Shown: positions 1 through 5,904 of the stretch, in pieces
How positions within the stretch are numbered: position 1 is the first letter of the stretch
How the letters are laid out: every line of letters starts with the position of its first letter
Assembly: GCA_026991005.1 (NCBI GenBank)
Contig: JALXCH010000078.1
Coordinates: 1 to 8,407, forward strand
Reading direction: 5' to 3'
Length of the DNA stretch: 8,407 nucleotides
Source: Calditrichia bacterium
GTDB lineage: Bacteria; Calditrichota; Calditrichia; RBG-13-44-9
Made by a program: the position numbers and the translations under genes
Notes under the pieces: generated by a model
The model's input: the letters and a program-made list of their open reading frames with translations, nothing else
What the model was told of the DNA's origin: nothing
The model's database searches: none

Positions 1-238
1 AAAATAGATATTCCATTTTAAATTTGATTTTTGTAATAACTAATATCAGTAAGAGACAACTTTTTAAAAAAGTTTAATAATAGTAGGCAATAGAATTTAT
101 CAGATTTCAATAATTACACTAATTAAAAACAATACAATAACTCATGTATCCTACTTTTGAACTAAAAATTAAATAAAAATAATCTAACTTCGAATTAAAT
201 TTAATTTTAAAATAAATTACCTATTTTTTAAGTTCCCC
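1..238. other. AT-rich non-coding leader upstream of the nucleotidyltransferase pair
   Basis: This stretch is about 18% G+C by hand count (44 of 238) and holds no convincing gene on either strand. I see no repeated units of CRISPR type in it. It is much more AT-rich than the genes that follow, so it may hold the promoter of the first operon, or be the leader or edge of something to the left of the window. Confidence 0.6.
157..185 (+). promoter_or_regulatory. weak candidate promoter for the nucleotidyltransferase operon
   Basis: TTGAAC at 157-162 matches the -35 consensus at 4 of 6 positions. It is followed after 17 bases by TAATCT at 180-185, a poor -10 box. The spacing is right and it lies about 55 bases before the first start codon. 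In sequence this AT-rich such matches arise often by chance, so this is only a suggestion. Confidence 0.2.
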
Positions 239-466
239 ATGATTAAAAACCCTCAATTGCTAAAAAAATGGAACAGAGAATATCTGGCGAAAACTCCACC
301 TGATTTCTTCCAAAATCTGCAAATATTCGAATCGCTTTACAAAGAAGCTCAATATTTAGGCGTGTTACCAACAAAGGACCCATTGGAAGGTATCGATTTT
401 AAGATAAAATTTGCAAGGTCTCTTAATGTTTCAGGAATTGCTAAAAAAACTGGCAAAGGCGCTTGA
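239..466 (+). CDS. small protein paired with nucleotidyltransferase (putative antitoxin)
   Basis: This encodes 75 residues, charged and without a signal peptide or membrane helix. The middle part (about residues 27-62, with LGVLPTKDPLEGID near 40-53) resembles small proteins I recall encoded just before nucleotidyltransferases of the AbiEii/MNT kind; that is memory, not a search. No helix-turn-helix is obvious. The ATG at 239 has only a weak ribosome binding site after a C-rich TTCCCC stretch. The 3' end overlaps the next gene by 41 bases in another frame, a sign of translational coupling typical of toxin-antitoxin pairs. The likely role, by inference from context, is as partner or neutraliser of the downstream enzyme. 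The function is not proven from sequence. Confidence 0.7.
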   Translation: MIKNPQLLKKWNREYLAKTPPDFFQNLQIFESLYKEAQYLGVLPTKDPLEGIDFKIKFARSLNVSGIAKKTGKGA

Positions 467-995
467 TGCGGCTAATTTTCCCTATATGCTCATCGGTGGG
501 CAGGCAGTTTTGCTTTATGGGGAACCCCGGTTAACTAAAGATGTGGACGTTACCCTAGGCACCGAGCCGAATCGTCTTCCGGAACTGATGAAAGTTGTGC
601 AAAAACTGGGCTGGAATGTGCTGGTGAATAATCCCCAGGATTTTGTCAGGAAAACAATGGTACTACCGGTGATCGACCCGGAAACGACTATTCGGGTGGA
701 TTTCATTTTTTCTTTTACTGATTATGAACGTCAAGCAATGCAACGCGCACAGGCGGTGAAAATGGATGATGTACCTGTTTGTTTTGCTTCTGCTGAAGAT
801 TTAATCATTCATAAAATTGTTGCAGGACGCGCCAAAGACCTGGAAGATGTTAAAAATATTTTAATTAAAAATCCGGGTATCGACCGAAATTATATTCTTC
901 ATTGGCTTAAACAATTTGAAATGTCATTAAATCAACCTTTTACAGATCAATTTAGAAAATTATGGGAAGAAACGCATCCAGACCTGGAAGAATAA
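426..995 (+). CDS. nucleotidyltransferase, AbiEii/MNT-like (putative toxin)
   Basis: This is a 189-residue soluble protein of the DNA polymerase beta-type nucleotidyltransferase fold. The N-terminus carries the helix and turn GGQAVLLYG (G24-G25), then TKDVDV with acidic D39 and D41. A third likely catalytic aspartate is D92 in RVDFIF. The later SAEDLIIHKIVAGRAKDLEDV segment is typical of AbiEii-like and DUF6036-like enzymes. Such proteins usually transfer a nucleotide to RNA or protein, and many act as the toxin of type IV or MNT-type toxin-antitoxin systems. I chose ATG 426 because AAGG lies 7 bases upstream and the product starts right before the conserved helix. A TTG at 411 would add five residues. 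It overlaps the preceding gene, and the CARF-HEPN gene follows 21 bases later, so co-transcription is likely. The toxin role is inferred. Confidence 0.8.
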   Translation: MFQELLKKLAKALDAANFPYMLIGGQAVLLYGEPRLTKDVDVTLGTEPNRLPELMKVVQKLGWNVLVNNPQDFVRKTMVLPVIDPETTIRVDFIFSFTDYERQAMQRAQAVKMDDVPVCFASAEDLIIHKIVAGRAKDLEDVKNILIKNPGIDRNYILHWLKQFEMSLNQPFTDQFRKLWEETHPDLEE

Positions 996-1016
996 AGAGA
1001 ATAGGAGCTCAATTCC

Positions 1017-2654
1017 ATGCAAACTACCCTCATCTCCGTTATTGGAAAACCCAGAAATGGCCGATATAACAAAGCAAAGTATAATTTAAATGGGAAACTG
1101 TACGAAACAGACTTTTTCTTTTTACCCTTACTGGAACGCTATCAACCGCACCAATTTTTTCTGCTGGGTACTAAAGATTCCATATGGGAGGAAGTGGAAA
1201 AAGTTCGCCAGGAAAAACCGTTTGAATATCAAAAGACCGTTATCCCATTTGGAGTAAACGATGCGGAAATCTGGCAAATATTCGAAACGATTGTCCGGTT
1301 ACCCCTGAAAAATACCCATTTAATCATCGATATTACGCACGGATTTCGCGCCATTCCCTTCGCGGTGTTTCTGGCAGCGCTCTATTTTCAATCTGTGCGA
1401 GAGGATGTGCATATTGAAGACATTTTGTATGGTAATTGGGAAGCCCGGGACACGGAAACTCAAGTCGCGCCCGTAGTGCATTTACGCTCGTACCTGGACA
1501 TGCATCAATGGATCCGAGCTGCACGCCGGTTTGTGCAATATGGCGATGGAGATTTAATTTTAGAAAAGCTAACTCAACAACCTTTAAGCGTGGACGGGCA
1601 AAGATTATTAGAAGACTTCAAAGATTTTCTGGGAAATTTACAACTTAATTTTGTTACGCAAATTGGAGTTTCCGCTCAAAAATTAGCTAATGATTTCTCG
1701 CAACCCATTGCAAAGGAATTGATGAATATCCCACCCTACGCATTATTACATCCCGTAATTGAAAAACGATTGGAAATGTTTCTAAAAAATGAACCGGAAT
1801 GGCTGCGCCAGTGGCGCATTGCTGATTGGTTCCAGCGCAATCGTCAATATAGCATAGTTCTGGTTGTCCTACGAGAAATGCTAATCACTTTTACCGGTGA
1901 GTTGATGGGATTAAAAATATTTTCTTCCTTTAATCGAGAGAAAAAAATTGCCTATTTGCATACTTACATGGTTTATTTTGACCGACCTGAGGAACTTAAA
2001 GGGAAATTAACCCCCTTGCAAATAGAAGAAATTCAACCACGATTTAAAAAAATTCGGGAAATATTGGGAAACGAAGTTTTCGACAGTTGGCGAAAACTTA
2101 TCAATGAAGTGCGGGAAGCGCGTAATCATGTGGGACATGCTTTGATGCGGAAATCCAGGCATGACGATTATATCAAGCCTTCTAAAGAGATTGAACGAAT
2201 TAAGAATTGGGTTAAAGACAGCTATAATATCCTGAATACTATTCAGAATATACCGGATACAAAACAGAAACAGTTGAAAAAGGAGTTAAAAGAAATTTTA
2301 AAAATATCTTCTGGAAAAAAAATCCGCTGCTACATTGTCGTTAACGAGGGAATTCACCCGGTAGTAGAAGATTTGAAAAAGCAATATGGTGATCAAATTC
2401 GCTATGAAGTGGTTACCAGAGGAAATGTTGATTTAAATGACGAACGAAAAATTGTTTCACGGGTAAAAGAAATCCTGAAAAAGCACCATGGAGCGGAATT
2501 CGTCATCGTCCCCAGCGGACTGCCCTATCTAATTACCATGGTGTATAACACCGTTCTGCAAATTACCAGCAAACACCCGATTTACCTGCAACTGGATAGA
2601 GAAAAAGGGCGTTATGTAGAAAAGGTACTAGATCCACGCAAATTGATGTTGTAA
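1017..2654 (+). CDS. CARF-HEPN ribonuclease, TM1812/Csx1-type, with C-terminal Csx15-like domain
   Basis: This is a 545-residue CRISPR type III ancillary effector. The N-terminal CARF domain (about 1-170) has the family opening TLISVIGK, a TM1812-type DITHGFRAIP motif at D105-P114 and LYGNWEA near 139-145; CARF domains bind cyclic oligoadenylate made by Cas10. A helical middle leads to a HEPN RNase motif R369-N-H-V-G-H374 (R-X4-H), which fits non-specific RNA cleavage when activated. Residues about 433-545 form an extra alpha/beta domain (CYIVVNEGIHP at its start, IVPSGLPYLITMVYN near 496-510, then IYLQLDREKGRYVEK). From memory its layout resembles the stand-alone Csx15/Csx20 group, predicted ring nucleases. 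If so, effector and off-switch are fused. The start is firm: TAGGAG lies 9 bases upstream. A palindromic repeat follows the stop. The CARF-HEPN call is strong; the third domain is tentative. Confidence 0.85.
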   Translation: MQTTLISVIGKPRNGRYNKAKYNLNGKLYETDFFFLPLLERYQPHQFFLLGTKDSIWEEVEKVRQEKPFEYQKTVIPFGVNDAEIWQIFETIVRLPLKNTHLIIDITHGFRAIPFAVFLAALYFQSVREDVHIEDILYGNWEARDTETQVAPVVHLRSYLDMHQWIRAARRFVQYGDGDLILEKLTQQPLSVDGQRLLEDFKDFLGNLQLNFVTQIGVSAQKLANDFSQPIAKELMNIPPYALLHPVIEKRLEMFLKNEPEWLRQWRIADWFQRNRQYSIVLVVLREMLITFTGELMGLKIFSSFNREKKIAYLHTYMVYFDRPEELKGKLTPLQIEEIQPRFKKIREILGNEVFDSWRKLINEVREARNHVGHALMRKSRHDDYIKPSKEIERIKNWVKDSYNILNTIQNIPDTKQKQLKKELKEILKISSGKKIRCYIVVNEGIHPVVEDLKKQYGDQIRYEVVTRGNVDLNDERKIVSRVKEILKKHHGAEFVIVPSGLPYLITMVYNTVLQITSKHPIYLQLDREKGRYVEKVLDPRKLML

Positions 2655-2668
2655 AAGGAAACCGTAGT

Positions 2669-2701
2669 AAAAAAATAAACCCCAACGAGCGCAGCGAGCG
2701 C
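2669..2701 (+). repeat. left copy of 33-bp direct repeat flanking GxxExxY gene
   Basis: Seven A's, then TAAACC, then a variable base, then the core AACGAGCGCAGCGAGCGC. It matches 3203-3235 at 32 of 33 positions; the only difference is C at 2682 against G at 3216. The match stops at both edges. The two copies bracket the GxxExxY gene at a distance of 534 bp. Confidence 0.85.
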
Positions 2702-2711
2702 TACGTTTATT
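2674..2711. terminator. hairpin after CARF-HEPN gene, possible terminator
   Basis: AATAAAC at 2674-2680 pairs with GTTTATT at 2705-2711. Inside, AGCGC at 2688-2692 pairs with GCGCT at 2698-2702 around a 5-base loop. It starts 20 bases after the stop codon and is followed by T-rich sequence. It could end transcription in either direction, but the T-tract is not a clean run and the element is also part of a dispersed repeat. Confidence 0.4.
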
Positions 2712-2774
2712 CATTATATTTCTTTACAATGAACCAAGCAATCTTGGCAGTTTAATTATTCATAGGCATTTAAA

Positions 2775-3155
2775 ATGACTGAAAATGATATTGCCACTCT
2801 TGTCCTTGATGGGGCGTTTCAGGTCCATCGGGAGCTGGGACCCGGATTATTAGAGAGTGCCTATGAAGCATGTTTATTCTATGAACTGAATGAACGAGGA
2901 CTTTTCGTTGAAAAACAAAAACCCATTCCGGTGGTGTATCGAGATGTTGAATTGGATGTGGGGTATCGAGTGGATCTAATGGTGGAGAATAAAATCATCG
3001 TTGAAATTAAAGCGGTTAGTGAATTGACCGATATTCATTTGGCGCAAATCCTGACATATCTTAAGTTAGCTAAATGCCGATTGGGATTGCTCATTAATTT
3101 TAACGTAAAAATGTTAAAAGATGGAATAAAAAGAGTGGTAAATAACCTGGAATAA
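2775..3155 (+). CDS. GxxExxY protein, PD-(D/E)XK nuclease-like
   Basis: This is a 126-residue protein with the family signature G24-L-L-E27-S-A-Y30 in ELGPGLLESAYE, typical full length. The later part carries a PD-(D/E)XK-like core: D67 in YRVDLMV, then E77-I-K79 in VEIKAV, and Q91 in HLAQILTYL, in the right order and spacing for an active nuclease fold. The family is widespread and often present in several copies per genome, and its cellular role is not settled. The ATG at 2775 is the only good start, though the ribosome binding site is weak (AGG about 9 bases upstream). It has its own upstream gap of 120 bases and is embedded in palindromic repeats, with 33-bp direct repeats on both sides, so it looks like a separate cassette inserted between the two CARF genes rather than part of their operon. 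Confidence 0.88.
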   Translation: MTENDIATLVLDGAFQVHRELGPGLLESAYEACLFYELNERGLFVEKQKPIPVVYRDVELDVGYRVDLMVENKIIVEIKAVSELTDIHLAQILTYLKLAKCRLGLLINFNVKMLKDGIKRVVNNLE

Positions 3156-3182
3156 ATGAAATAGTTTTTATTTCGCTGCGTA

Positions 3183-3230
3183 CGTTGCGTTCGCTGCGGT
3201 TGAAAAAAATAAACCGCAACGAGCGCAGCG
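3183..3230. repeat. strong hairpin of GC-rich repeat after GxxExxY gene
   Basis: The 19-base arm at 3183-3201 (ending GCTGCGGTT) pairs with 3212-3230 (starting AACCGCAAC). There are two G-U pairs, one C-A mismatch and a 10-base A-rich loop. It starts 28 bases after the stop of the GxxExxY gene, and a run of six T's follows at 3242-3247, so it may also act as a terminator. The right arm is part of the 33-bp direct repeat. Confidence 0.75.
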
Positions 3231-3235
3231 AGCGC
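3203..3235 (+). repeat. right copy of 33-bp direct repeat flanking GxxExxY gene
   Basis: It matches 2669-2701 at 32 of 33 positions, with the GxxExxY gene between the copies. The right half forms one arm of the 3183-3230 hairpin, while the left copy lacks the matching upstream arm, so the two sites differ in structure although their cores agree. Confidence 0.85.
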
Positions 3236-3241
3236 AAAGAA

Positions 3242-3360
3242 TTTTTTAAGAATACTCAACATAGCGTCCATTGCGCATTCTTTGCGTACTTTGCGGTTAA
3301 AAACTCTAACCGCAGAGGGCGCCAAGTGGGCGCAAAGAGCGCAAAGAAATTCTTAAAAAA
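3242..3360. repeat. long imperfect inverted repeat (119 bp)
   Basis: The outer 12 bases TTTTTTAAGAAT at 3242-3253 are perfectly complementary to 3349-3360. The inner TGCGGTTA at 3292-3299 is complementary to TAACCGCA at 3307-3314 around a 7-base loop. Between them, TTCTTTGCG at 3278-3286 faces CGCAAAGAA at 3340-3348. The rest of the arms is imperfect. It resembles the dispersed GCGCAAAG/CTTTGCGC-type palindromes of many bacterial genomes and explains why short reading frames appear here on the opposite strand. Confidence 0.75.
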
Positions 3361-3368
3361 ATAGCGAG

Positions 3369-3399
3369 CTTTGCGATTAAATAAAATTAACCGAAGAGG
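3369..3399. repeat. degraded copy of the repeat hairpin, supplying a ribosome binding site
   Basis: TTTGCGATTA at 3370-3379 and TAACCGAAGAGG at 3388-3399 mirror the centre of the preceding inverted repeat (TTTGCGGTTA at 3290-3299, TAACCGCAGAGG at 3307-3318), with one change in each arm. The GAGG at 3396-3399 is the Shine-Dalgarno motif of the CARF gene that starts at 3406, so a repeat remnant appears to provide the translation signal. Confidence 0.6.
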
Positions 3400-3405
3400 T
3401 AGAAT

Positions 3406-4500
3406 ATGAATGAAAAAAATTACCGCAACATTCTTGTTGCCGTTTCAGGGCTAACTCCCCAAATTATTACCGAAACTCTTTATGGATTAATGATTGAAAG
3501 AGGAGTTTCTATTCATAAAATTGTAATCATTACTACTAAAACCGGAGAAGAAAAACTGAATTCTTCTTTTCTAAAACCAAACGGTCCTTATTATCAATTT
3601 TTTAAAGAATTTGACATACTTCCTCACAAAATTGAGTTTAAACCTGAATTGATAATGGATGACAAGGAAAATGTTCTGGATGATATACGAACGCTTTCGG
3701 AAAATGAATTTATGGCACATACTATATTAAAAACAATCTTTGAATTAACAAAAGTAGAAGAAAATCGAATTTTTGCTTCCATTGCAGGAGGCAGAAAAAC
3801 AATGAGCGCGTATATGGCTTTGGCTTTACAAATGTTTGGTCGGGAACAGGATAAATTGATGCATGTTTTAATATGGCCCCCGTCATTAGAATTTGACCGT
3901 AATTTTTATTTTCCTTCACGTGAACCACGTAATATCCAAACATCGGATGGAAAAATAATAAATTGGAACGAGGTAAGAGTTGATTTAGCTGAAATTCCTT
4001 ATATCCGAATGCGACCGGTAATTGAAAATTGGTTTGGATCAGAATTAGAAAATTATATTAAACTTATAGAATATTCTGAATTTGCAATTGAAGAGCTAAA
4101 AAGATTAATCCTTGTAACCTGGAAACCAAAAGAAAGAAAAATCACAGTTAAATTTGGTGATCGTGAGTTTAATGTAGGGCCATTTCCTCCTAAATTAGCA
4201 GCTATTTACCATTTTTTATTTAATTCTAAAGTACCTTTGCAAATACAAATTGAAAATAAAAGGCTTCAAGATATTTATCAAGATCAATTTTCCCAAAAAG
4301 TATATGATGATAAATTTGCAGAACCAAAGTGGGCACCAGACACAATACAGCGAGATATTTCGAGTATTAATCATGATTATTTTAAAAAAATTTTACCTGA
4401 ACCAATAATGAATCTCGTAAAAATTTCTGCCAAAAAATCTGAAGACGGAAGAAATGCTTATTATATTAAATTACCTATGAGAAATCGTTCCATCCAATAA
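3406..4500 (+). CDS. CARF-family ring nuclease-like protein (NE0113/Csm6-annotated family) with winged helix
   Basis: This is a 364-residue protein. The N-terminal CARF domain (about 1-200) has the NE0113 family opening ILVAVSGLTPQIITE (I9-E23) with the S14-G-L-T-P-Q loop, the strand and turn SIAGGRKTMS (G128-G129-R130-K131) and the WPPSLEFDRNFYFP segment that follows. These loops line the ligand pocket in CARF proteins, and this family is commonly annotated as a CRISPR ring nuclease, degrading cyclic oligoadenylate to switch type III effectors off. Residues about 246-350 look like a winged helix-turn-helix (ITVKFGDREFNVGPFPPKLAAIYHFL), so DNA binding or signal-dependent regulation is also possible. 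No HEPN R-X4-6-H motif is visible. GAGG lies 6 bases before the ATG. The gene is clearly AT-rich compared with its neighbours, in line with separate acquisition. Family call firm; enzymatic activity inferred. Confidence 0.85.
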   Translation: MNEKNYRNILVAVSGLTPQIITETLYGLMIERGVSIHKIVIITTKTGEEKLNSSFLKPNGPYYQFFKEFDILPHKIEFKPELIMDDKENVLDDIRTLSENEFMAHTILKTIFELTKVEENRIFASIAGGRKTMSAYMALALQMFGREQDKLMHVLIWPPSLEFDRNFYFPSREPRNIQTSDGKIINWNEVRVDLAEIPYIRMRPVIENWFGSELENYIKLIEYSEFAIEELKRLILVTWKPKERKITVKFGDREFNVGPFPPKLAAIYHFLFNSKVPLQIQIENKRLQDIYQDQFSQKVYDDKFAEPKWAPDTIQRDISSINHDYFKKILPEPIMNLVKISAKKSEDGRNAYYIKLPMRNRSIQ

Positions 4501-4532
4501 ATCATTTCTTTAAAACAATTACTCTTTTCCGG

Positions 4533-4589
4533 AATTCCCCCTCTTTCTTAAACCGAATTCCCTATCAAATATCACGGTAATTCCCTCTC
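4533..4589. promoter_or_regulatory. three AATTCCC boxes with exact 23-bp period (operator candidate)
   Basis: AATTCCC occurs at 4533, 4556 and 4579, exactly 23 bp apart. Each is followed after two bases by TC (AATTCCC-N2-TC). The rest of each unit is not conserved, so this is a set of spaced boxes rather than a tandem duplication. The last box ends one base before a candidate -35 element. About two helical turns of spacing would put bound proteins on a similar face of the DNA. Confidence 0.5.
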
Positions 4590-4590
4590 A

Positions 4591-4619
4591 TTGGAAAGCT
4601 AGTTTTAAAATTCTAAATT
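4591..4619 (+). promoter_or_regulatory. candidate promoter of the DUF4258-TPR operon
   Basis: TTGGAA at 4591-4596 and TAAATT at 4614-4619 each match the sigma-70 consensus at 4 of 6 positions, with the optimal 17-base spacer. It lies just downstream of the three AATTCCC boxes and 24 bases before the AGGAGG of the first gene. The weak boxes beside an ordered array would suit an activator-dependent promoter. Confidence 0.35.
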
Positions 4620-4653
4620 TCTCCTGTGAATGAAATAAACATAGGAGGAAAAG

Positions 4654-4932
4654 GTCTTCAATACTCAATTTTACATAACCACTCACTTTCTAACCCGCAT
4701 GAACCAGCGGGGAATTACCACCGAGATGGTGGAGTTGGCGCTGCAATACGGCCAGAAGATCTGGGCTAAAAACAGCCTTTACTTTTTCATGGGTAAACGC
4801 CAGGCTCAGCGCTTCGGGAAATTGGCAGAAAAACTGGAAGGCCTGGTTGTAGTGATTGAATCCCGTACCAGAGTAATGAAAACCGTGTTCCGAAATCGTA
4901 AATGGACTAAAAAAATTCGCCACAAAAATTAA
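4654..4932 (+). CDS. DUF4258 family protein with non-standard start
   Basis: A small basic protein, 92 residues if read from 4654. Its N-terminal part FYITTHFLTRMNQRGIT fits the DUF4258 pattern (a histidine, then R-M-x-x-R-G-I), and the C-terminal part VVVIESRTRVMKTVFRN fits the closing strands of that family, whose function is not established; some members lie beside toxin-like or antitoxin-like genes. The first ATG in frame (4699) would cut off the conserved H and R-M positions. A perfect AGGAGG at 4643-4648 stands 5 bases before the codon GTC at 4654, where the neighbours have ATG, and is followed by TTC AAT. The frame is open back to a TAG at 4642. So either a near-cognate codon starts translation, the start was lost, or the short 78-codon form from 4699 is used. 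The next gene begins 17 bases downstream. Confidence 0.65.
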   Translation, partial: VFNTQFYITTHFLTRMNQRGITTEMVELALQYGQKIWAKNSLYFFMGKRQAQRFGKLAEKLEGLVVVIESRTRVMKTVFRNRKWTKKIRHKN

Positions 4933-4949
4933 AAACAAGGGAGGGCATG

Positions 4950-5708
4950 ATGTTCAAAACTAAAAGAATAACCCAGGAAGAAAATGATGTAATTCTAAAA
5001 ATGCTGGCAGACAAGTTAAAACAAACTGTGAAAAATGAAAAGGAATATGTGGAATACCTGCGACAGAGATTTCCTAATGCCACGAACGATGAATTAATAA
5101 AAAAGGTAACCTGGAAAGCTAAAAATAAAGCGATGGGTATTGGAGCAGTTCTAAGTCTTCCGATAAATTTACCATTCGCACCTCAGCTAGCAATGGTAGA
5201 AGCAAAGAAGCTGTTGGACATCAAAATCCAGCTGGTGGTTCGGATTATTTATATCCTCGACCCAACCTTTTTCCGCAACGAGAACGAAGTGCCATGGGAA
5301 GTTCTGGTTCCAATTTTTAAAGTTGAAATGCCACGATATTCGGGATTGAAAAAAATACTGGTAATAGCAGGGATGAGGATGAGCAGAAAGGCCGTTCGTA
5401 ATCTCATACGCAAAGCCTTGCGTAAAGAAATTGTGAAACAGATTAAGTCCATGATAGAACGCCATGTAGGGTTAGAAATATCGGAAGAGAAAATCGCGGG
5501 AAAAATCATACCCTTATTAGGAACCGCTATTAGTGTAGGATACAATTATGTCGAAATTGCCCTACTTAAAAAAAGAACTATCAAGTGGCTGGAAGAGTGG
5601 TTCGGGGTGAATAAGAAACCTTTCTGGCGATTGCAAAAACTGATGCTGAAATTCAAAAATATCGATTTTAAAAACACTGTTTCGGTAATTCGTGTAGGAA
5701 TACGATAA
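4950..5708 (+). CDS. EcsC-like protein with hydrophobic segments
   Basis: This is a 252-residue basic protein. A hydrophobic stretch begins at M62 (GIGAVLSLPINLPFAPQLA, to about residue 82), and a second lies near the C-terminus at 184-208 (GKIIPLLGTAISVGYNYVEI). This layout, a proline- and glycine-rich hydrophobic helix early and an I-P-x-x-G-x-x-I-x-x-x-x-N-Y element late, recalls the EcsC family of membrane-associated proteins of unclear function. The resemblance is from memory and moderate. Two ATGs lie at 4947 and 4950. I prefer the second, because GGAGG then stands 5 bases away as for the other genes here and the product starts M-F-K like its neighbours. Seventeen bases separate it from the DUF4258 gene, so they are probably co-transcribed. 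Confidence 0.75.
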   Translation: MFKTKRITQEENDVILKMLADKLKQTVKNEKEYVEYLRQRFPNATNDELIKKVTWKAKNKAMGIGAVLSLPINLPFAPQLAMVEAKKLLDIKIQLVVRIIYILDPTFFRNENEVPWEVLVPIFKVEMPRYSGLKKILVIAGMRMSRKAVRNLIRKALRKEIVKQIKSMIERHVGLEISEEKIAGKIIPLLGTAISVGYNYVEIALLKKRTIKWLEEWFGVNKKPFWRLQKLMLKFKNIDFKNTVSVIRVGIR

Positions 5709-5838
5709 TAGACGCTCTTTTTACCCCATGCACCGTTCAAGCGCAAATAATTATCAAGGTGTGCCAGAAAATAGAGGAATTTATTCGCACAATGTCTCGG
5801 GATAATATAAGAAATTTAACCAAAATCAGGGAAAGGGG

Positions 5839-5904
5839 GTGATAACGGCAAAGAAAGTTCTTGTTAACAGTAGGTTGTTCACAATAATTAAGTCACCGGG
5901 ATAA
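5839..5904 (+). other. possible 21-codon small reading frame
   Basis: GTG at 5839 opens a short frame (ITAKKVLVNSRLFTIIKSPG after the start) ending at TAA 5902-5904. It overlaps by GTGA the end of another open stretch that reads from about 5711 to TGA 5840-5842. The preceding GAAAGGGGGTGATAA closely matches GAAAGGAGGTGATGA at 6486-6500, which starts a real-looking gene, but here ATA replaces ATG. It may be a small peptide gene or the remnant of a decayed gene. Nothing links it to a known family. Confidence 0.2.
5861..5888 (+). promoter_or_regulatory. candidate internal promoter before repeat/membrane protein gene
   Basis: TTGTTA at 5861-5866 (4 of 6) and AATAAT at 5883-5888 (5 of 6) are separated by 16 bases. 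The site overlaps a short direct repeat, TTGTTAACA at 5861-5869 and TTGTTCACA at 5875-5883, which could be an operator. It lies 46 bases before the ATG at 5935 in the longest gap of the right-hand operon. Confidence 0.3.

Noticed and set aside
1..238. Possible CRISPR leader or array.
   Set aside because: It is AT-rich like a leader, but no direct repeats with regular spacing are visible here or elsewhere in the window.
411..425. TTG at 411 as start of the nucleotidyltransferase.
   Set aside because: ATG at 426 has AAGG at a good distance and begins right before the conserved helix; the TTG has no ribosome site of its own.
2723..2756. Promoter for the GxxExxY gene from TTTACA (2723-2728) and TTTAAT (2751-2756).
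   Set aside because: Both boxes match 5 of 6 positions but the spacer is 22 bases, too long for a usual sigma-70 promoter.
3035..3325. Minus-strand reading frame of 96 codons with an RTQRTQR-like segment.
   Set aside because: It runs through the palindromic repeats and antisense to the 3' end of the GxxExxY gene. Such arginine/threonine/glutamine strings are typical translations of these repeats.
4690..4938. Minus-strand frame opposite the DUF4258 gene.
   Set aside because: It is antisense shadow of a recognisable family on the plus strand and has no ribosome site or family resemblance.
5187..5746. Several minus-strand frames opposite the EcsC-like gene.
   Set aside because: They overlap each other in different frames, lack ribosome sites and match no family I know.
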